Shown piece by piece: positions 12,301 to 21,581 of a DNA stretch of 64,000 nucleotides; within the stretch, counting starts at the first letter, position 1, and every line of letters begins with the position of its first letter. The position numbers and the translations under genes were made by a program. The notes below the pieces were generated by a model. That model had not been told where the DNA came from. It saw nothing but the letters and a program-made list of their open reading frames with translations, and did no database searches. This DNA comes from Macrocystis pyrifera (taxonomy: Eukaryota > Sar > Phaeophyceae > Laminariales > Laminariaceae): NCBI GenBank assembly GCA_031763025.1, contig JASSKH010000024.1, forward strand, positions 11,058,087 to 11,122,086. Direction: 5' to 3'.

Positions 12301-14241
12301 GTTCACCATGAGGAGTACCTTTTTTTCTGTTGTTACTGTTGTCACATTACCTTATCGCCATAATCTAGTCCATGGTCGCAAAAGCATGCTGGAGCCCTAG
12401 TAAGATGGAAAAACAGGTTCGGCTGGGGAAGCAAAATGCTTTCCCACCTATTGCACACGAGACGAAGAAGGCGCACAAAATAAAACTCAAGGTGCAAACT
12501 GAACTATGGACATTAGTGGGCGATGATGCTGCGCGTGATGTTCGGTCGCTTTTCTTATTCAAGTTAAAAAGACACGAACTGTGCGATCGAAAAATTCGTG
12601 GAAAGTCATATTTGCAAGCTGCGTGTAATAACTTCGATCGCCCGTGGTGCGAGGTTGATGGCCTCGTGAGGGATGTATTTTAGGTATCATAGACATTTTT
12701 TCTTCGTCGAGCGCGCTATTCAAAAGCTTGCCTTCTTCCTCGCCCCCCCTCCCTCCCCCGTGCTCCCTCCGAAAGGAACCGAGCTCGATCGATTGAGACA
12801 CTGCACACACGCGTCCGAGTACACAGGCCAACCTGCTTGTGGTACCCATCCGATGACGCAAACCAACCTGCTTGTCATGGCACAAATGAGTTGCGCTTGT
12901 GTATTGTGTGTGCCTACCTGTATGCCTTGGTGTGCACAGGGAGAGAAACACGAGCCGAGTCTGCTTGGGAACCTTCGCATCAGTCCGGTTAGGCCGAAGC
13001 AGGCGTACGATGTCCCGCTTTCCTCTACCAAGGTCTCCAGCTCCTGCCTAGGTTTCCTGGTCCAGAAGTACGCGTGAGTGGACATATCACATATTTTACC
13101 CCACGCCACTGCAGCACCCCGCTTATCACATTCGCCGTAGTGGTGGGGCAGTGTATTATAGCAATGTCACGCTCCTTTGCAGCAGCACCCCCGTTCATGA
13201 CGTTCGCCATAGCCGCTATTCATAGGCAGTGATGTATAGCAATACCACGCTCCACTGCAGCATCCTCGCTTATCACGCCGTACTCGTCGCAGCCAAGGAG
13301 TAGAATATAGTAATTCACACTCCACCTCAGCACCCCCGTTGTTCACGTCCGCCAAAGCAGCCAGGCAGTGGCTGATGGCACTGGTGTGGTGCGGAACTGG
13401 TCATGAGGCGCCTACTTTCGCATTGGTGGTGGGCCGAACTTTTTTTAGTTCCCCTTGGGAGTATAGGAACGTGCCTGCCACGCCCGCCGCTTGAGATATG
13501 CATTCACACGTAATTTTGTCGTGCGTTGCGCGACTCTCGAGGTGAATTGATAGTCGCCCGATTTTTATGGTGTAGCGAAGTTGGCCGCGCTTTGGATTGA
13601 GATTCCGAGGCATCTGGTGGGCCTTTGACGTCGTACGACACTAACATTGGTTTACCCTGCTTTCGGTCGCGCGTGTGTTTGTCATATGCTGGGCCTTTGA
13701 CGCCATACCTCACCGGTGTTCGTTCCCCCTGCCTTTGGTCGCGCGTGTGTCGTGTGTGTGCGTGTGTCTAGCTTCTCTTCAAAATGCGAGTTTCGACCAA
13801 ATCCTCGATCTCACAGCTGGTGTTTTTTTTTTTAAATAAAAAAGCGAGATCGGTCAACCGAGCGTGACAGACGTTTGTAGGACGCTATATTAATAGTTCG
13901 TTTCCCCTGTCTTCGGTAGCGCATGCGTTTATTATCCTCCTTCCCATTTTCCTCTTGATGTACGCTTCGACAGAACGCGACATCGGTGGACCGAGCATGG
14001 CAAGAAGGTGAAGGCGGACTCGACGGCAACGGCAACACCTTCTTCTTGGTCCTCTGGTTCTCCATCTCCTGCTATATCTCCCGCTCGCACCGCTTCGCGT
14101 CCGCCCTCTGCCTCCTCTCCTACTGCGGCCGCTCAGGGCGCAAACACGTCGTGGTGGTCAGAGGCTAGGGCTGCGGCGGGTGCCAGGGATGTCGACTTCG
14201 GCCTAAGATCGCACCGCGAGAGCTCTATGTCTTATTACTGA
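108..14241 (+). CDS. GCLC: Glutamate-cysteine ligase catalytic subunit (5' partial, 12 exons)
   Basis: This gene encodes the ATP-dependent enzyme that joins glutamate to cysteine, the first and rate-limiting step of glutathione synthesis in the cytosol or plastid. Exons in my model: 108-374, 1027-1344, 1894-2085, 3058-3195, 3913-4019, 4383-4538, 5129-5309, 7595-7772, 8295-8425, 11792-11950, 12940-13073 and 13974-14241. All junctions keep phase. Family blocks appear in order: [112 protein letters not shown] and HPDYKQDSV. These match the animal, fungal and oomycete type of GCL, not the plant or bacterial type. About 742 residues are visible. The N-terminus lies left of the window. The protein ends in an unusual Ser/Pro/Ala-rich tail. 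No frameshift or stop was seen in the conserved part. Confidence 0.93.
1027..1344 (+). CDS. GCLC: GCLC exon B with the MDAMAFGMG block
   Basis: The exon has 106 codons, phase 0 at both ends, with acceptor GGTAG at 1022-1026 and donor GTAGGC at 1345. It starts [14 protein letters not shown] and ends at the highly conserved [18 protein letters not shown] block near the substrate-binding centre of the family. Between them is a variable Pro/Ala/Gly-rich insert of about 60 residues. Confidence 0.92.
1894..2085 (+). CDS. GCLC: GCLC exon C
   Basis: The exon has 64 codons, phase 0/0, after acceptor GGTGCAG and before donor GTGGGT at 2086. It codes [14 protein letters not shown], the hydrophobic [13 protein letters not shown] segment, and [12 protein letters not shown]. 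All align without gaps to the core of animal GCLC. Confidence 0.92.
3058..3195 (+). CDS. GCLC: GCLC exon D
   Basis: The exon has 46 codons containing [16 protein letters not shown], the equivalent of the family KSRYDSIDSYL motif. The acceptor is CCTCAG at 3052-3057, although an in-frame CAG at 3066-3068 is a possible alternative. The donor is GTGACC at 3196. Phase is 0/0. Confidence 0.82.
3913..4019 (+). CDS. GCLC: GCLC exon E
   Basis: The exon codes [20 protein letters not shown] and ends HVAHLFAR, the conserved HVAHLF block. The acceptor is GCCGCAG and the donor GTGATG starts at 4020. It leaves two bases (AG) that are completed to Arg by the first base of the next exon. Confidence 0.9.
4383..4538 (+). 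CDS. GCLC: GCLC exon F
   Basis: The exon carries [12 protein letters not shown], then [20 protein letters not shown], then IGWR. This is one of the most conserved stretches of eukaryotic GCL. The acceptor is CTTGCAG and the donor GTAATT starts at 4539. Phase is 2 in and 2 out. Confidence 0.93.
5129..5309 (+). CDS. GCLC: GCLC exon G
   Basis: The exon codes [20 protein letters not shown], then a hydrophobic helix, then [19 protein letters not shown]. It aligns directly with the animal EFRPMEVQLTDFEN block. The acceptor is CCCTCAG and the donor GTAGGG starts at 5310. It is followed by a 2.3-kb intron. Confidence 0.93.
5310..7594 (+). other. GCLC intron (2.3 kb), no gene seen
   Basis: No coding similarity was recognised on either strand. 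The intron contains T-rich runs, a purine/pyrimidine-biased stretch near 6690-6740, and several CTACAGTAG-like words (6245, 6320 and 6470). A long minus-strand open frame over 6409-7092 shows no domain and is treated as chance. Confidence 0.6.
7595..7772 (+). CDS. GCLC: GCLC exon H (variable region)
   Basis: The exon starts [17 protein letters not shown], matching the family position after RDAV where animals have MFYFRKDI. It then codes a variable acidic linker up to DEHTQ. The acceptor is GCGCAG and the donor GTGAGA starts at 7773. It ends in phase 1 and joins the next exon as Gly. Confidence 0.82.
8295..8425 (+). CDS. GCLC: GCLC exon I
   Basis: The exon codes [20 protein letters not shown] followed by [20 protein letters not shown]. 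It matches the family segment with the G-x-F/Y-P-G-L-V/I-P motif. The acceptor is TTCAAG and the donor GTACGA starts at 8426. The following intron is 3.4 kb and holds a minisatellite. Confidence 0.9.
10265..11010. repeat. Minisatellite, ~34-bp unit, in a GCLC intron
   Basis: About 20 degenerate units are arranged head to tail. The core alternates between CAAGTCATTTTCGGCCCGCA-like and CAAGTCAATTTCGACCACCC-like forms, linked by ACACAAAAACC. It lies in the large intron between exons at 8425 and 11792. The open frames across it are by-products of the repeat. Confidence 0.85.
11792..11950 (+). CDS. GCLC: GCLC exon J
   Basis: The exon has 53 codons: [20 protein letters not shown], then [18 protein letters not shown], ending at FRAIGE. 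The KRASGEL and HPDYKQDSV blocks are diagnostic of the family. The donor GTGAGG starts at 11951. Without splicing the frame runs to a stop at 12005-12007, but splicing to 12940 restores the family C-terminal pattern, so the read-through stop is probably intronic. Confidence 0.9.
12940..13073 (+). CDS. GCLC: GCLC exon K
   Basis: The exon starts [20 protein letters not shown]. When joined to FRAIGE it aligns in register with the animal C-terminus around CPELLG. The acceptor is GTGCACAG. The end is ambiguous: a TGA stop at 13075-13077 overlaps a strong donor GTGAGT starting at 13074. Splicing there leaves phase 2, which fits the exon at 13974 exactly. Confidence 0.78.
13974..14241 (+). CDS. GCLC: GCLC exon L, Ser/Pro/Ala-rich C-terminal tail
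   Basis: The acceptor CGACAG at 13968-13973 follows a strong pyrimidine tract, and its phase matches donor 13074. The exon codes about 88 residues that begin [21 protein letters not shown] Ser/Pro/Ala-rich, probably disordered stretch follows, and the exon ends ESSMSYY and TGA at 14239-14241. Animal GCLC has no such tail. If the stop at 13075 is used instead, this exon does not exist. Confidence 0.55.
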
Positions 14242-17114
14242 TGCGGTGCAGTCGTAGGCAGAGGAATGGGAATATGTATGGGTGGTTGTTCGTTTGATGT
14301 CGAGACTCGGCATTTGTCAGTGTTGAAAATGCTTAGCTGTCGAGACGGCATTTGCCCATGTTGATGATGCATAGCTGTCGAGACAACGTCTTTGGGGAGT
14401 ACATCAACCCTGTGCAAGTGATCAAGAACTTGTTTGGTGGGACCTCGAAGTGGTCGACCTTTGTGTGACACAAGGCAATGCAGCCATAGCTGCGGCATTT
14501 CATGGGTTGTCTTGCCCCCGCTAGTGAATTGAGATTCGACGTTTCGTATTGGAACGAAGTTCGGGGATCGGTGGGTTAGTTGTTTCGATATTGCCGTCGG
14601 ATAGACGTTGCCTGTTGCTGGGTGAGCAACAGAGGTTGCGGCTTTTCCGACGTTTGTTGTACAGAGATTTATAACTTACCGGTAATTTATTAAGAAGGTT
14701 TTTGATCGTACGTGGCTGCACCACAGATGAGGATGCATGCAACGGAAAGGCGAGAGCATCAACGCGAAGGTCAGTTTGCACACCTCGGCCGAACAGATCA
14801 CGAGCTAGATCACCTGGATCGAAACCTACCGTTGGGAGGCGTTGTGCAGGATCTGTATAGTACAGGTCTAACCCAGAACATGTGCTACATGTGCTTAGAC
14901 CATGCAGATTCTACGGCTTCCACGCGGCAAAATGAGCTGTTGTAGAATATACAGATCAAGCAAGATGTCTGCCCTGAAAGATCTAGATCATTCAGTGGAG
15001 TTGGGTGATCTGTCCCGTGTGTGCAAGATTGAAATTTGGGCTTTCAGTTGCCGACCGTTCCCGACGAGTGCCGTAAATGTCAGAACTATGACAAAACTTG
15101 CTCGCCTGAAACACATCAGGCACCAGGTATAATTTAGGACCCCCGATGGGACATCGTCGAGCATGAAGTTCTCAGGGGAAAGAGTAACGCTGGGGGCATT
15201 GTTTACATGCGGGTTGAGATAGGTGTGACGTGGTGTGTAGCGTATTGCGGGGGCAGGGCGGAAGGCTCTGCCGATTCCAGAGACTGATAGTATTTTAAGG
15301 AAGTTTTGTTTGTTGATGGCTAGTTAATGTACCTGTGTGGTTGGTGAAAAACTTAGGCAAGGGGCTGCTCTGGTATCACAATAAGGTTCGCTGCCGCCGT
15401 ATTAATCGGGTGGGGTGTCGGGAGAAAGAGGGTTTGGTTTCGCATGTATGTGCGGCATGTGTGCCTGTGCACGGGATAGTGTTTATTCTCCAGGTATGTT
15501 GTAGAAACGTTCAAGCTCATCGATCATCTTCCCCTTTTCGAACTAGACGGAATAATAACGACCATAACTTACGGTTGACACCACCGGTCACTGCTTTATT
15601 GGGGGATGCTAAAATTTGATGTTCCTAATAGTATACCCTTGGGCTTGTTGCTATGCGGTCCAGATTTTGACTTGATCGCATTTTCAGCTGTGAAGTTCGC
15701 AAATCGAAACAGTCTTTCTATCCGGAAAAATCTGATTCATTTTGCGTGCAGAGATTCGAGCAAACGCCGAGACCAACTGCTGTTGTTGCAGTATGGCGCC
15801 GCGAATAGACGCGCCGAGTACGTTGCGCTGCGCGCAGGATTCAAGCGTCTGAGCCCACGCTGACTGCCTCTGGACTGGCGGCGAAGAGACATGCCGAGTG
15901 CGCTACGTGGAGTCAACCTGTCGTGGTATTTTTTTTTCACAATGTGGCTGACTGCTGCTGTAGTCTATGGGTACGTATCCACGGAGAGGTGCGCTCCGAG
16001 TCCGCGCCAGGCGACTGTAGTCTGACCACGGAGAGACGCGCCGCCCGCCGATTGCGCGTCGCGCGCGAAGCAACGTCACTATCCAGCTGTGTCACCATCC
16101 AACTCATTGATCGTTCGTTCTGCTCCTGCTTTCTGTCGTGGATAACATGTTGAATTTGGAGACCACATTTTTCGATTTGAAAATCTAATGGCCCAAGCCG
16201 TCGGATTCTGGGTCAAAATCTAACCACTTGGGCCGTCGGCTTCTCAAATCGAAGAAATTCCGGTCGGATTGTGCATATTCGGACTGCATGGTAATTACTA
16301 AGCACATGCTTAATTTTTTGGGATCGAAAAATGCAGGTCTGAAGCTCGAAATCGAACCGCATAGGAAACAACTTAAAAGTAGATCTTTCCTCTCGGGTAT
16401 TGAATTTCTGAAGCTTGAATCAAGTAATCCCTGTACTTGAACTTTTAAAAGTACCCTCGCTATAGGAATCGTGATTCGCCCTTGCTTGAAGCAGGGTTCC
16501 AGCCTAATCCCCATTTTACTCTGGCTAAGCAAAACTGAAAACATTTTTTGTCCGTATGACCGTCTTGACCCCCAAATTCAAAAGCTTACAACCTTCGTAC
16601 TCATTTTTTTTTCCCAAACGATCCCTAACGGTTGGCGCCGTACCGCGCGCGGCCGAAATTGGTATATATTCGTAGCTGACACATACAAGTGTCCCGCCCC
16701 AATTCCTGGCTTCTGCGGTGCGTTGCGCTTAAGGCTAGGCGATCCACTCGAACACCCACGGATGCACATTATTGTACTTTTTCGTGGCGATGGCCGCGGC
16801 AGTGCCCGCGGCGTGTCGCGGCAAGGCTCACGGGTTACCATCTGCAACGGGGCGTGCCTCGGTTATGCCCGCCCGCGGATATTGACGTGGGACTTGCCAT
16901 GGCACCCCAGACCCCACGGCACCGCAGCAATGTCCACGCTGAACCCGGGGCAAGACCCGCCACAAGACCCGTGGCAAGACCCGCGGCAAGTACCGCGGCC
17001 AGGACCCCACCTTGGGGGAATCCATGCGTAAGCGTGTGCGGGCGGCTCCTGAGTCAGATCGGGCAGCCCGCTGCAGAGGTAAGCACTCCAATCGGTGTCA
17101 AACCGACTGGTTGC
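14242..17114. other. Intergenic region after GCLC
   Basis: No gene is recognised. It holds a SINE-like copy at 14800-14975, loosely repeated GCGCCG-rich units near 15780-16080, and a short QDP-like tandem repeat (CAAGACCCG/CGGCAAGACC) at 16950-17005. Open frames here lack family similarity. Confidence 0.5.
14800..14975 (-). repeat. SINE-like dispersed repeat, copy 1
   Basis: In reverse complement this segment matches the repeats at 34694-34845, 43650-43800 and 50920-51065. Shared words include GATCTAGCTCRTG, ATCTGCATG, GGATCTGTACTACACAGATC and CCTGCACAAC. It has no coding capacity, and I could not identify clear pol III boxes. Confidence 0.65.
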
Positions 17115-17338
17115 TGTTCAAGCTTCAGGTCTCAGAAAAACATATGAAATAAAAGCGTGCTCAAGGTCAGTGTTGCTTATCGGTCTTGTCCAACAGGACA
17201 GGATGAGGAGGAGAAGAGAAGAGAAGTGTTCAAGCTTCAGGTCTCAGAAAAACATATGAAATAAAAGAGTGCTCAAGGTCAGTGTTGCTTATCGGTCTTG
17301 TCCAACAGGACAGGATGAGGAGGAGAAGAGAAGAGAAG
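17115..17338. repeat. Tandem duplication, 112-bp unit x2
   Basis: Two almost identical 112-bp units start at 17115 and 17227. Each begins TGTTCAAGCTTCAGGTCTC and ends in an AGAAGAGAAGAGAAGTG purine tract. The near-identity indicates a recent duplication. The unit abuts the hAT-type element that starts at 17421. Confidence 0.9.
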
Positions 17339-17420
17339 TGGATGAGTGAGCGTGTGCACGGCGGTCGATTGATCACGAAACTCTCAAGTCTACTCCACGC
17401 GAACAACTGGAACAAATAAG

Positions 17421-18366
17421 CAGGGCTTTTCGTGGGTCATGGGGTGTTCAAAATGCCACGGGTCGGGTCGGGTCAGGAAGTGTTCAAAATCTCACGGGTC
17501 GGGTTGGGTCGGGTCAAGAGGTTTTCAAATATGGCGGGTCGGGTAAGGTCGGGGCAAGAGTTTTTCAAAACTCACGGGTCGGGTCGGGTCGGGTCAAGAG
17601 GTGATGAAAAGCTCACGGATCGGGTCAGGTCATGACCCGCGAGAAACGGGTCGCTCGCGGGTCGGGCCAGCGTGACCCGCGAGTTCTTTTCTGCTGAACT
17701 GCGGGTCGGACCCGCGCATCCGGCTCGCGGATCCGACACTCAAAACACTGCCCGCTCTCTTACTCGAAGGCTTCTATCGTACAAATACACAATCATGTTC
17801 CTTTGGTATCTTATTCAAACATTAAAATACTGCCAAATCCGTATGCGCATGCCCGCATCCACTAATACCCACTACAGCCAGGCCATATATCGCATACTAA
17901 ATTGTTTTTGAAGTGTCGACCCACGGGCCGGATCCGCAGGTCGGACCTACGGGTCAAGATAAATAGTGCGGGGCAAGGTGACCCGACCTGCATAAAATCT
18001 GTCTTCCGGGTCAATCTGAAGGTGGTGGGTCGGGTCGGGTCGGGTCAGGAGGTTTTGAAATCTCGCGGGTTGGGTCGGGTCGGGTCAGGAGATTTTCAAA
18101 TCTCATGGGTCGGGTCGGGTCGGGTCGGGTCGGTTCAGGAGATTTTTAAATCTCATGGTTCGGGTCGGGTCGGGTCAATAACTTTTGAAATCTCGCGGAT
18201 CCGGTCGGGTCGGGTCGGGTCAAGAGGCTTTCAAAATCTCGCGGGTCGGGTCGGGTCAAGTCAACACACACCTCAAAATTTTCGCGGGTCGGGTCGGGTC
18301 AGCTGACCCGACCCGACTCAACCCTACCCGACCCGTGAGGTCTGACCTGACCCGTGAAAAGCCCTG
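17421..18366 (+). mobile_element. hAT-type non-autonomous element (copy 1)
   Basis: This 946-bp element has terminal inverted repeats: CAGGGCTTTTCGTGGGTCA on the left and the complement of CAGGGCTTTTCACGGGTCA on the right. Internally it has blocks of (CGGGT)n alternating with AGGAGATTTTCAAATCTC-like spacers, plus unique sequence at about 17700-17990. No transposase frame is present. The 8-bp flanks (CAAATAAG and CAAAAAAC) agree at 6 of 8 positions, consistent with a decayed target duplication. CAGGG ends with 8-bp duplications are typical of hAT elements. Confidence 0.8.
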
Positions 18367-18706
18367 CAAAAAACAATCTACAGCAGTGTAGCTCGGGTAA
18401 ACTCGAACCGGTACCGCCGCACATACGAAACCGTAGGAACTGATCCAGACAGGTCCCATCGCATACATGACATCCTAAATTGGCACGAAACTTACCGCAC
18501 TGCTTGTATGCTGCCGGAGCACCTCATGCTGCAGTGCCCTACTCGCTACAGGCGACTATGGTACCGATCAGCGACTCGGTATAGACTACTGGCTACTGCT
18601 GGGTAGCACGATAGCTATCCTGAACATGACCCTTCGATGGAGGTGCCATTGTTAGACTTGCTACTTTCAACTAGCGAGTTGGATTTCGCACTTACTAGGT
18701 TATAAT

Positions 18707-19654
18707 CAGGGCTTTTCACGGGTCAGGTCAAACCTCACGGGTCGGGTCGGGTAGGGTCAGCTGACCTGACCCGACCCGCGAAAATTTTGAGGTGTGTTGA
18801 CTTGACCCGACCCGACCCATGAGATTTTGAAAGCCTCTTGACCCGACCCGACCAGACCCGACCCGACCCGCGATATTAAAAAAAATCTTGACCCGACCCG
18901 ACTCGACCCGCGAGATTTCAAAACCTCCTGACCCGACCCGACCCGACCCGCCACCTTCGGATTGACCCGTGAGACAGTGGTTTCATGCGGTTCGGGTCAC
19001 CTTGAAACGCGAGACCATATATCTTGATAAGCAGGTTCGACCCGCGGATCCGGCCCGTGGGTGGACACGTCAAAAACAATGTAATATTCATGTTTGTGCC
19101 CCCGCAGCGATATGTGGCCTGGCTGTAGTGGGTATGGACAGATGCTGGCATTCGTACATGGATTTGGCGGTGTTTTTATGTTTGAATAAGATACCAGAGG
19201 AGTAATACTGAGTTTTTGTACGAGAGAAGCCTTTGGGTAAGAGAGCGGCAAGTGTTGTAAGTGTCTGATCCGCGAGCCGGATACCCAGGTCCGACCCGCG
19301 GGTCAGCAGAAGACAACTCGCGGGTCATGCTGGCCTGACCCGCGACTGACCCGTTTCTCGCGGGTCATGACCTGACCCGACCCGTGAGCTTTTCATCACC
19401 TCTTGACCCGACCCGACCCGACCCGTGAGATTTGAAACATTTTCGACCCGACCCCACCCGACCCGTGAGATTTGAAAACCTCTTGACACGACCTGACCCG
19501 ACACGGGAGATTTGAAAACCTCTTGACCCGACCCGACCCGACCCGACCCGACCCGACGAGATTTTGAACACTTCCTGACCCGACCCAACCCGTGACATTT
19601 TGAACACACCGTGACCCGATCCGCGGGTCGGGTCATGACCCGCGAAAAGCCCTG
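18707..19654 (-). mobile_element. hAT-type non-autonomous element (copy 2, inverted)
   Basis: This 948-bp element starts CAGGGCTTTTCACGGGTCAG and ends CCCGCGAAAAGCCCTG. It is flanked on both sides by the identical 8-bp target duplication GTTATAAT (18699-18706 and 19655-19662). It is the same family as the copy at 17421-18366 but in the opposite orientation, so the two could pair into a ~950-bp stem around a 340-bp spacer. It carries pentamer GGGTC blocks and no transposase. Confidence 0.88.
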
Positions 19655-20290
19655 GTTATAATGTGCTCTTCTCTCTTTACTCTTACTGCAAGTGTCACAA
19701 CCTACTCCGTCATCTTCTCGAAAGTTCAGCTTTCGTTACGTAGTCGGTGTACTTTCAGGTATACTATTTGTCTGCGTATTCTATGTGTGCATCCGTTGCG
19801 ATATCGCAACAAAAGTTAACCATTCCTTTACGGCGTCGCAACATCAACCGTTCCTGCTTCGCTTATGATGGGTGACCAACCTTTGCACAGCCAATACAAC
19901 AACAACCTAACCTGACAACGCAAATATAAAAGGCACACAGCAGTACTACTGCTGTGACAGATTTGAAGCATGGACGAGCATACAAACCGCAAAATATATT
20001 GCGCAGACCTTGGAACCCGCGCCGGCCTCACTATCTATACACCAGACAGACATGCCCGGCACGATACTACTTCGTACGATAACTACTACGACACCGCTGC
20101 TGGCCGTAGGTTTTTACTTCTGAAATCATACCAGTCGAACAGCAGTGTTAAGTGCCATACTCTGCTCCTGAAATACATTCCAAACTGCCAAGGTGTTGTA
20201 CTGCCCAAAGGGTGAATGGACAGTTGAAGATAGGTTTGTGTTGGACAGAGACAAGACGCAGTATACTGCAAGAAAACAACAACTGCACCT
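19655..20290. other. Intergenic region, no gene seen
   Basis: Unique-looking DNA between the hAT-type element and the duplicated segment at 20290. No coding similarity or repeat family was recognised beyond short TACTACT-type runs. Confidence 0.45.
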
Positions 20291-20292
20291 CC

Positions 20293-20492
20293 AGCTGGTC
20301 TGGGTAATCGGGCCGCTCATTTGTGGCACAGGACACGTTTCCAGAGTTGTGGGCTGGGTTGGGGATGCTTTTGTTTTGCGCATTTTGTCCTGCCTACCCC
20401 CCCGCTCAATGTCGGGGCTGGTCTGGGTAATAGGATCACTCACTTGTGGCACAGGACACGTTTCCAGGGTTGTGGGCTGGGTTTGGGTGTTT
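20293..20492. repeat. Direct repeat, ~124-bp period x2
   Basis: Two copies of a ~73-bp segment begin CTGGTCTGGGTAAT at about 20295 and 20419. Both contain TTGTGGCACAGGACACGTTT and GTTGTGGGCTGGGTT. Parts of several overlapping open frames come from this repeat, and none looks like a gene. Confidence 0.8.
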
Positions 20493-20589
20493 CTTGGCGT
20501 ATTCCTTGTTATTTTTCTTCTCGTCCTACCGATCTCCCTCCGCCCGGGAGCTGGGGGCGATCTGTATGTACATTATTGTCTTTTTTCAC

Positions 20590-20945
20590 GACATGCATGC
20601 CGTGCGCATGGCATGCATGCCGTGGCACTATCTGCGGCAAAACCTTCCACGGCATCTTCACGGCATATCACGGAACCTTCCACGGACCTCCACGGCATAC
20701 CATGGAACCCTAACCCTACCCCTAACCCTAACCCGACCTAGGTGCCGTGGACATTGGTGCCGTGGGGGTTGCCATGAAATGCCGTGAGGTTGCCATGGAG
20801 TGCCGTGGCGGTTGCCGCGGAGGTTGCCATAGTACCACCCATGGCATCCTACGGCATCCCTCACGGCGCCATGGAATCCTATGCCACGCCATGGGATGCC
20901 ATGGGGCTGCCATGGTATGCCATGGGTGGTACCATGGCCATGCCA
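20590..20945. repeat. CCATGG/CCACGGCAT repeat with interstitial telomere-like core
   Basis: The left side (20590-20704) is built of CACGGCAT and CCACGG words, and the right side (20745-20945) of complementary GCCGTGG and palindromic GCCATGG words. Between them, 20707-20735 is a CCCTAA/CCCTA tract of about five telomere-type repeats. No gene is supported. Confidence 0.75.
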
Positions 20946-21167
20946 CGCAAGAGTCATGTAGTGTAGAACCCCGGAAAACGTTGACAGCACCTACTGGGGA
21001 ACAGGACGGTCTTGTTTTTGGTGGTCACGCTTCGCTTTTCCGTAGACACTTTCTCGCCCCACTCACGTTGCGGGTGGCATGGTGATGACTTTCGTTGACG
21101 ATTTATTCGTTCCCCTTAAGGCTAGGCCTTTCTTTCTTTCATTCTCTTTTTGACGTACCTTGCCGGC

Positions 21168-21581
21168 TTCGTTGCCTTGCCGTTCATAGGTGTGGGAGTA
21201 GGTTTTGAGGAGCCGCATGTTCGATTAATGTTCTAGCTTGTGGAATCGGGTTTTCCACGAATTCCCCATAATTCTGCATACACCGCTCATCAGAGTAGGC
21301 TAGTGTTATGGTACTGCTTTGGATAAGGCTGAAAGCCCCGTACTTACCTGGTTCAGGCACTGGGATCGTATTTGTAGCAATTGGGAGGCGTATCTTAGGT
21401 AGAAAACCAGGGGTTTTCCCTGCGAGGCACGTGCTGGGCTCCCAGTCTCCGCGTGCACGAAAGGAATAAAGCTGCTCTTCTTCTGTCTCTAAGCAAACAA
21501 CACACGCGAGTACCAACGAGTACCGGCTTAATAAGCAAACCTGTCCAGGGATACAAAGTGCCCCGACCTCTGATCTTAACA
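21168..21581 (+). repeat. LTR-like dispersed repeat, copy A (uninterrupted)
   Basis: This ~410-bp repeat is found in two further copies in the reverse orientation (23217-27908, split by an insertion, and 28262-28540). It carries GGTGTGGGAGT near the left end, a polyadenylation-like AATAAA near 21465, and ends TCTTAACA at 21581. The terminal CA and the internal AATAAA would suit a solo LTR, but no matching TG start, primer-binding site or gag-pol was found, so it could also be another repeat class. Confidence 0.65.

Noticed and set aside
16471..17147. Plus-strand open frames with QDP/ATRPVAR repeats.
   Set aside because: Short tandem CAAGACCCG repeat in several frames; no family similarity or splice support.
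20193..20741. Plus-strand open frame of 182 codons.
   Set aside because: It spans a direct repeat and the CCATGG/telomere-like repeat; no start context, splice or family support.
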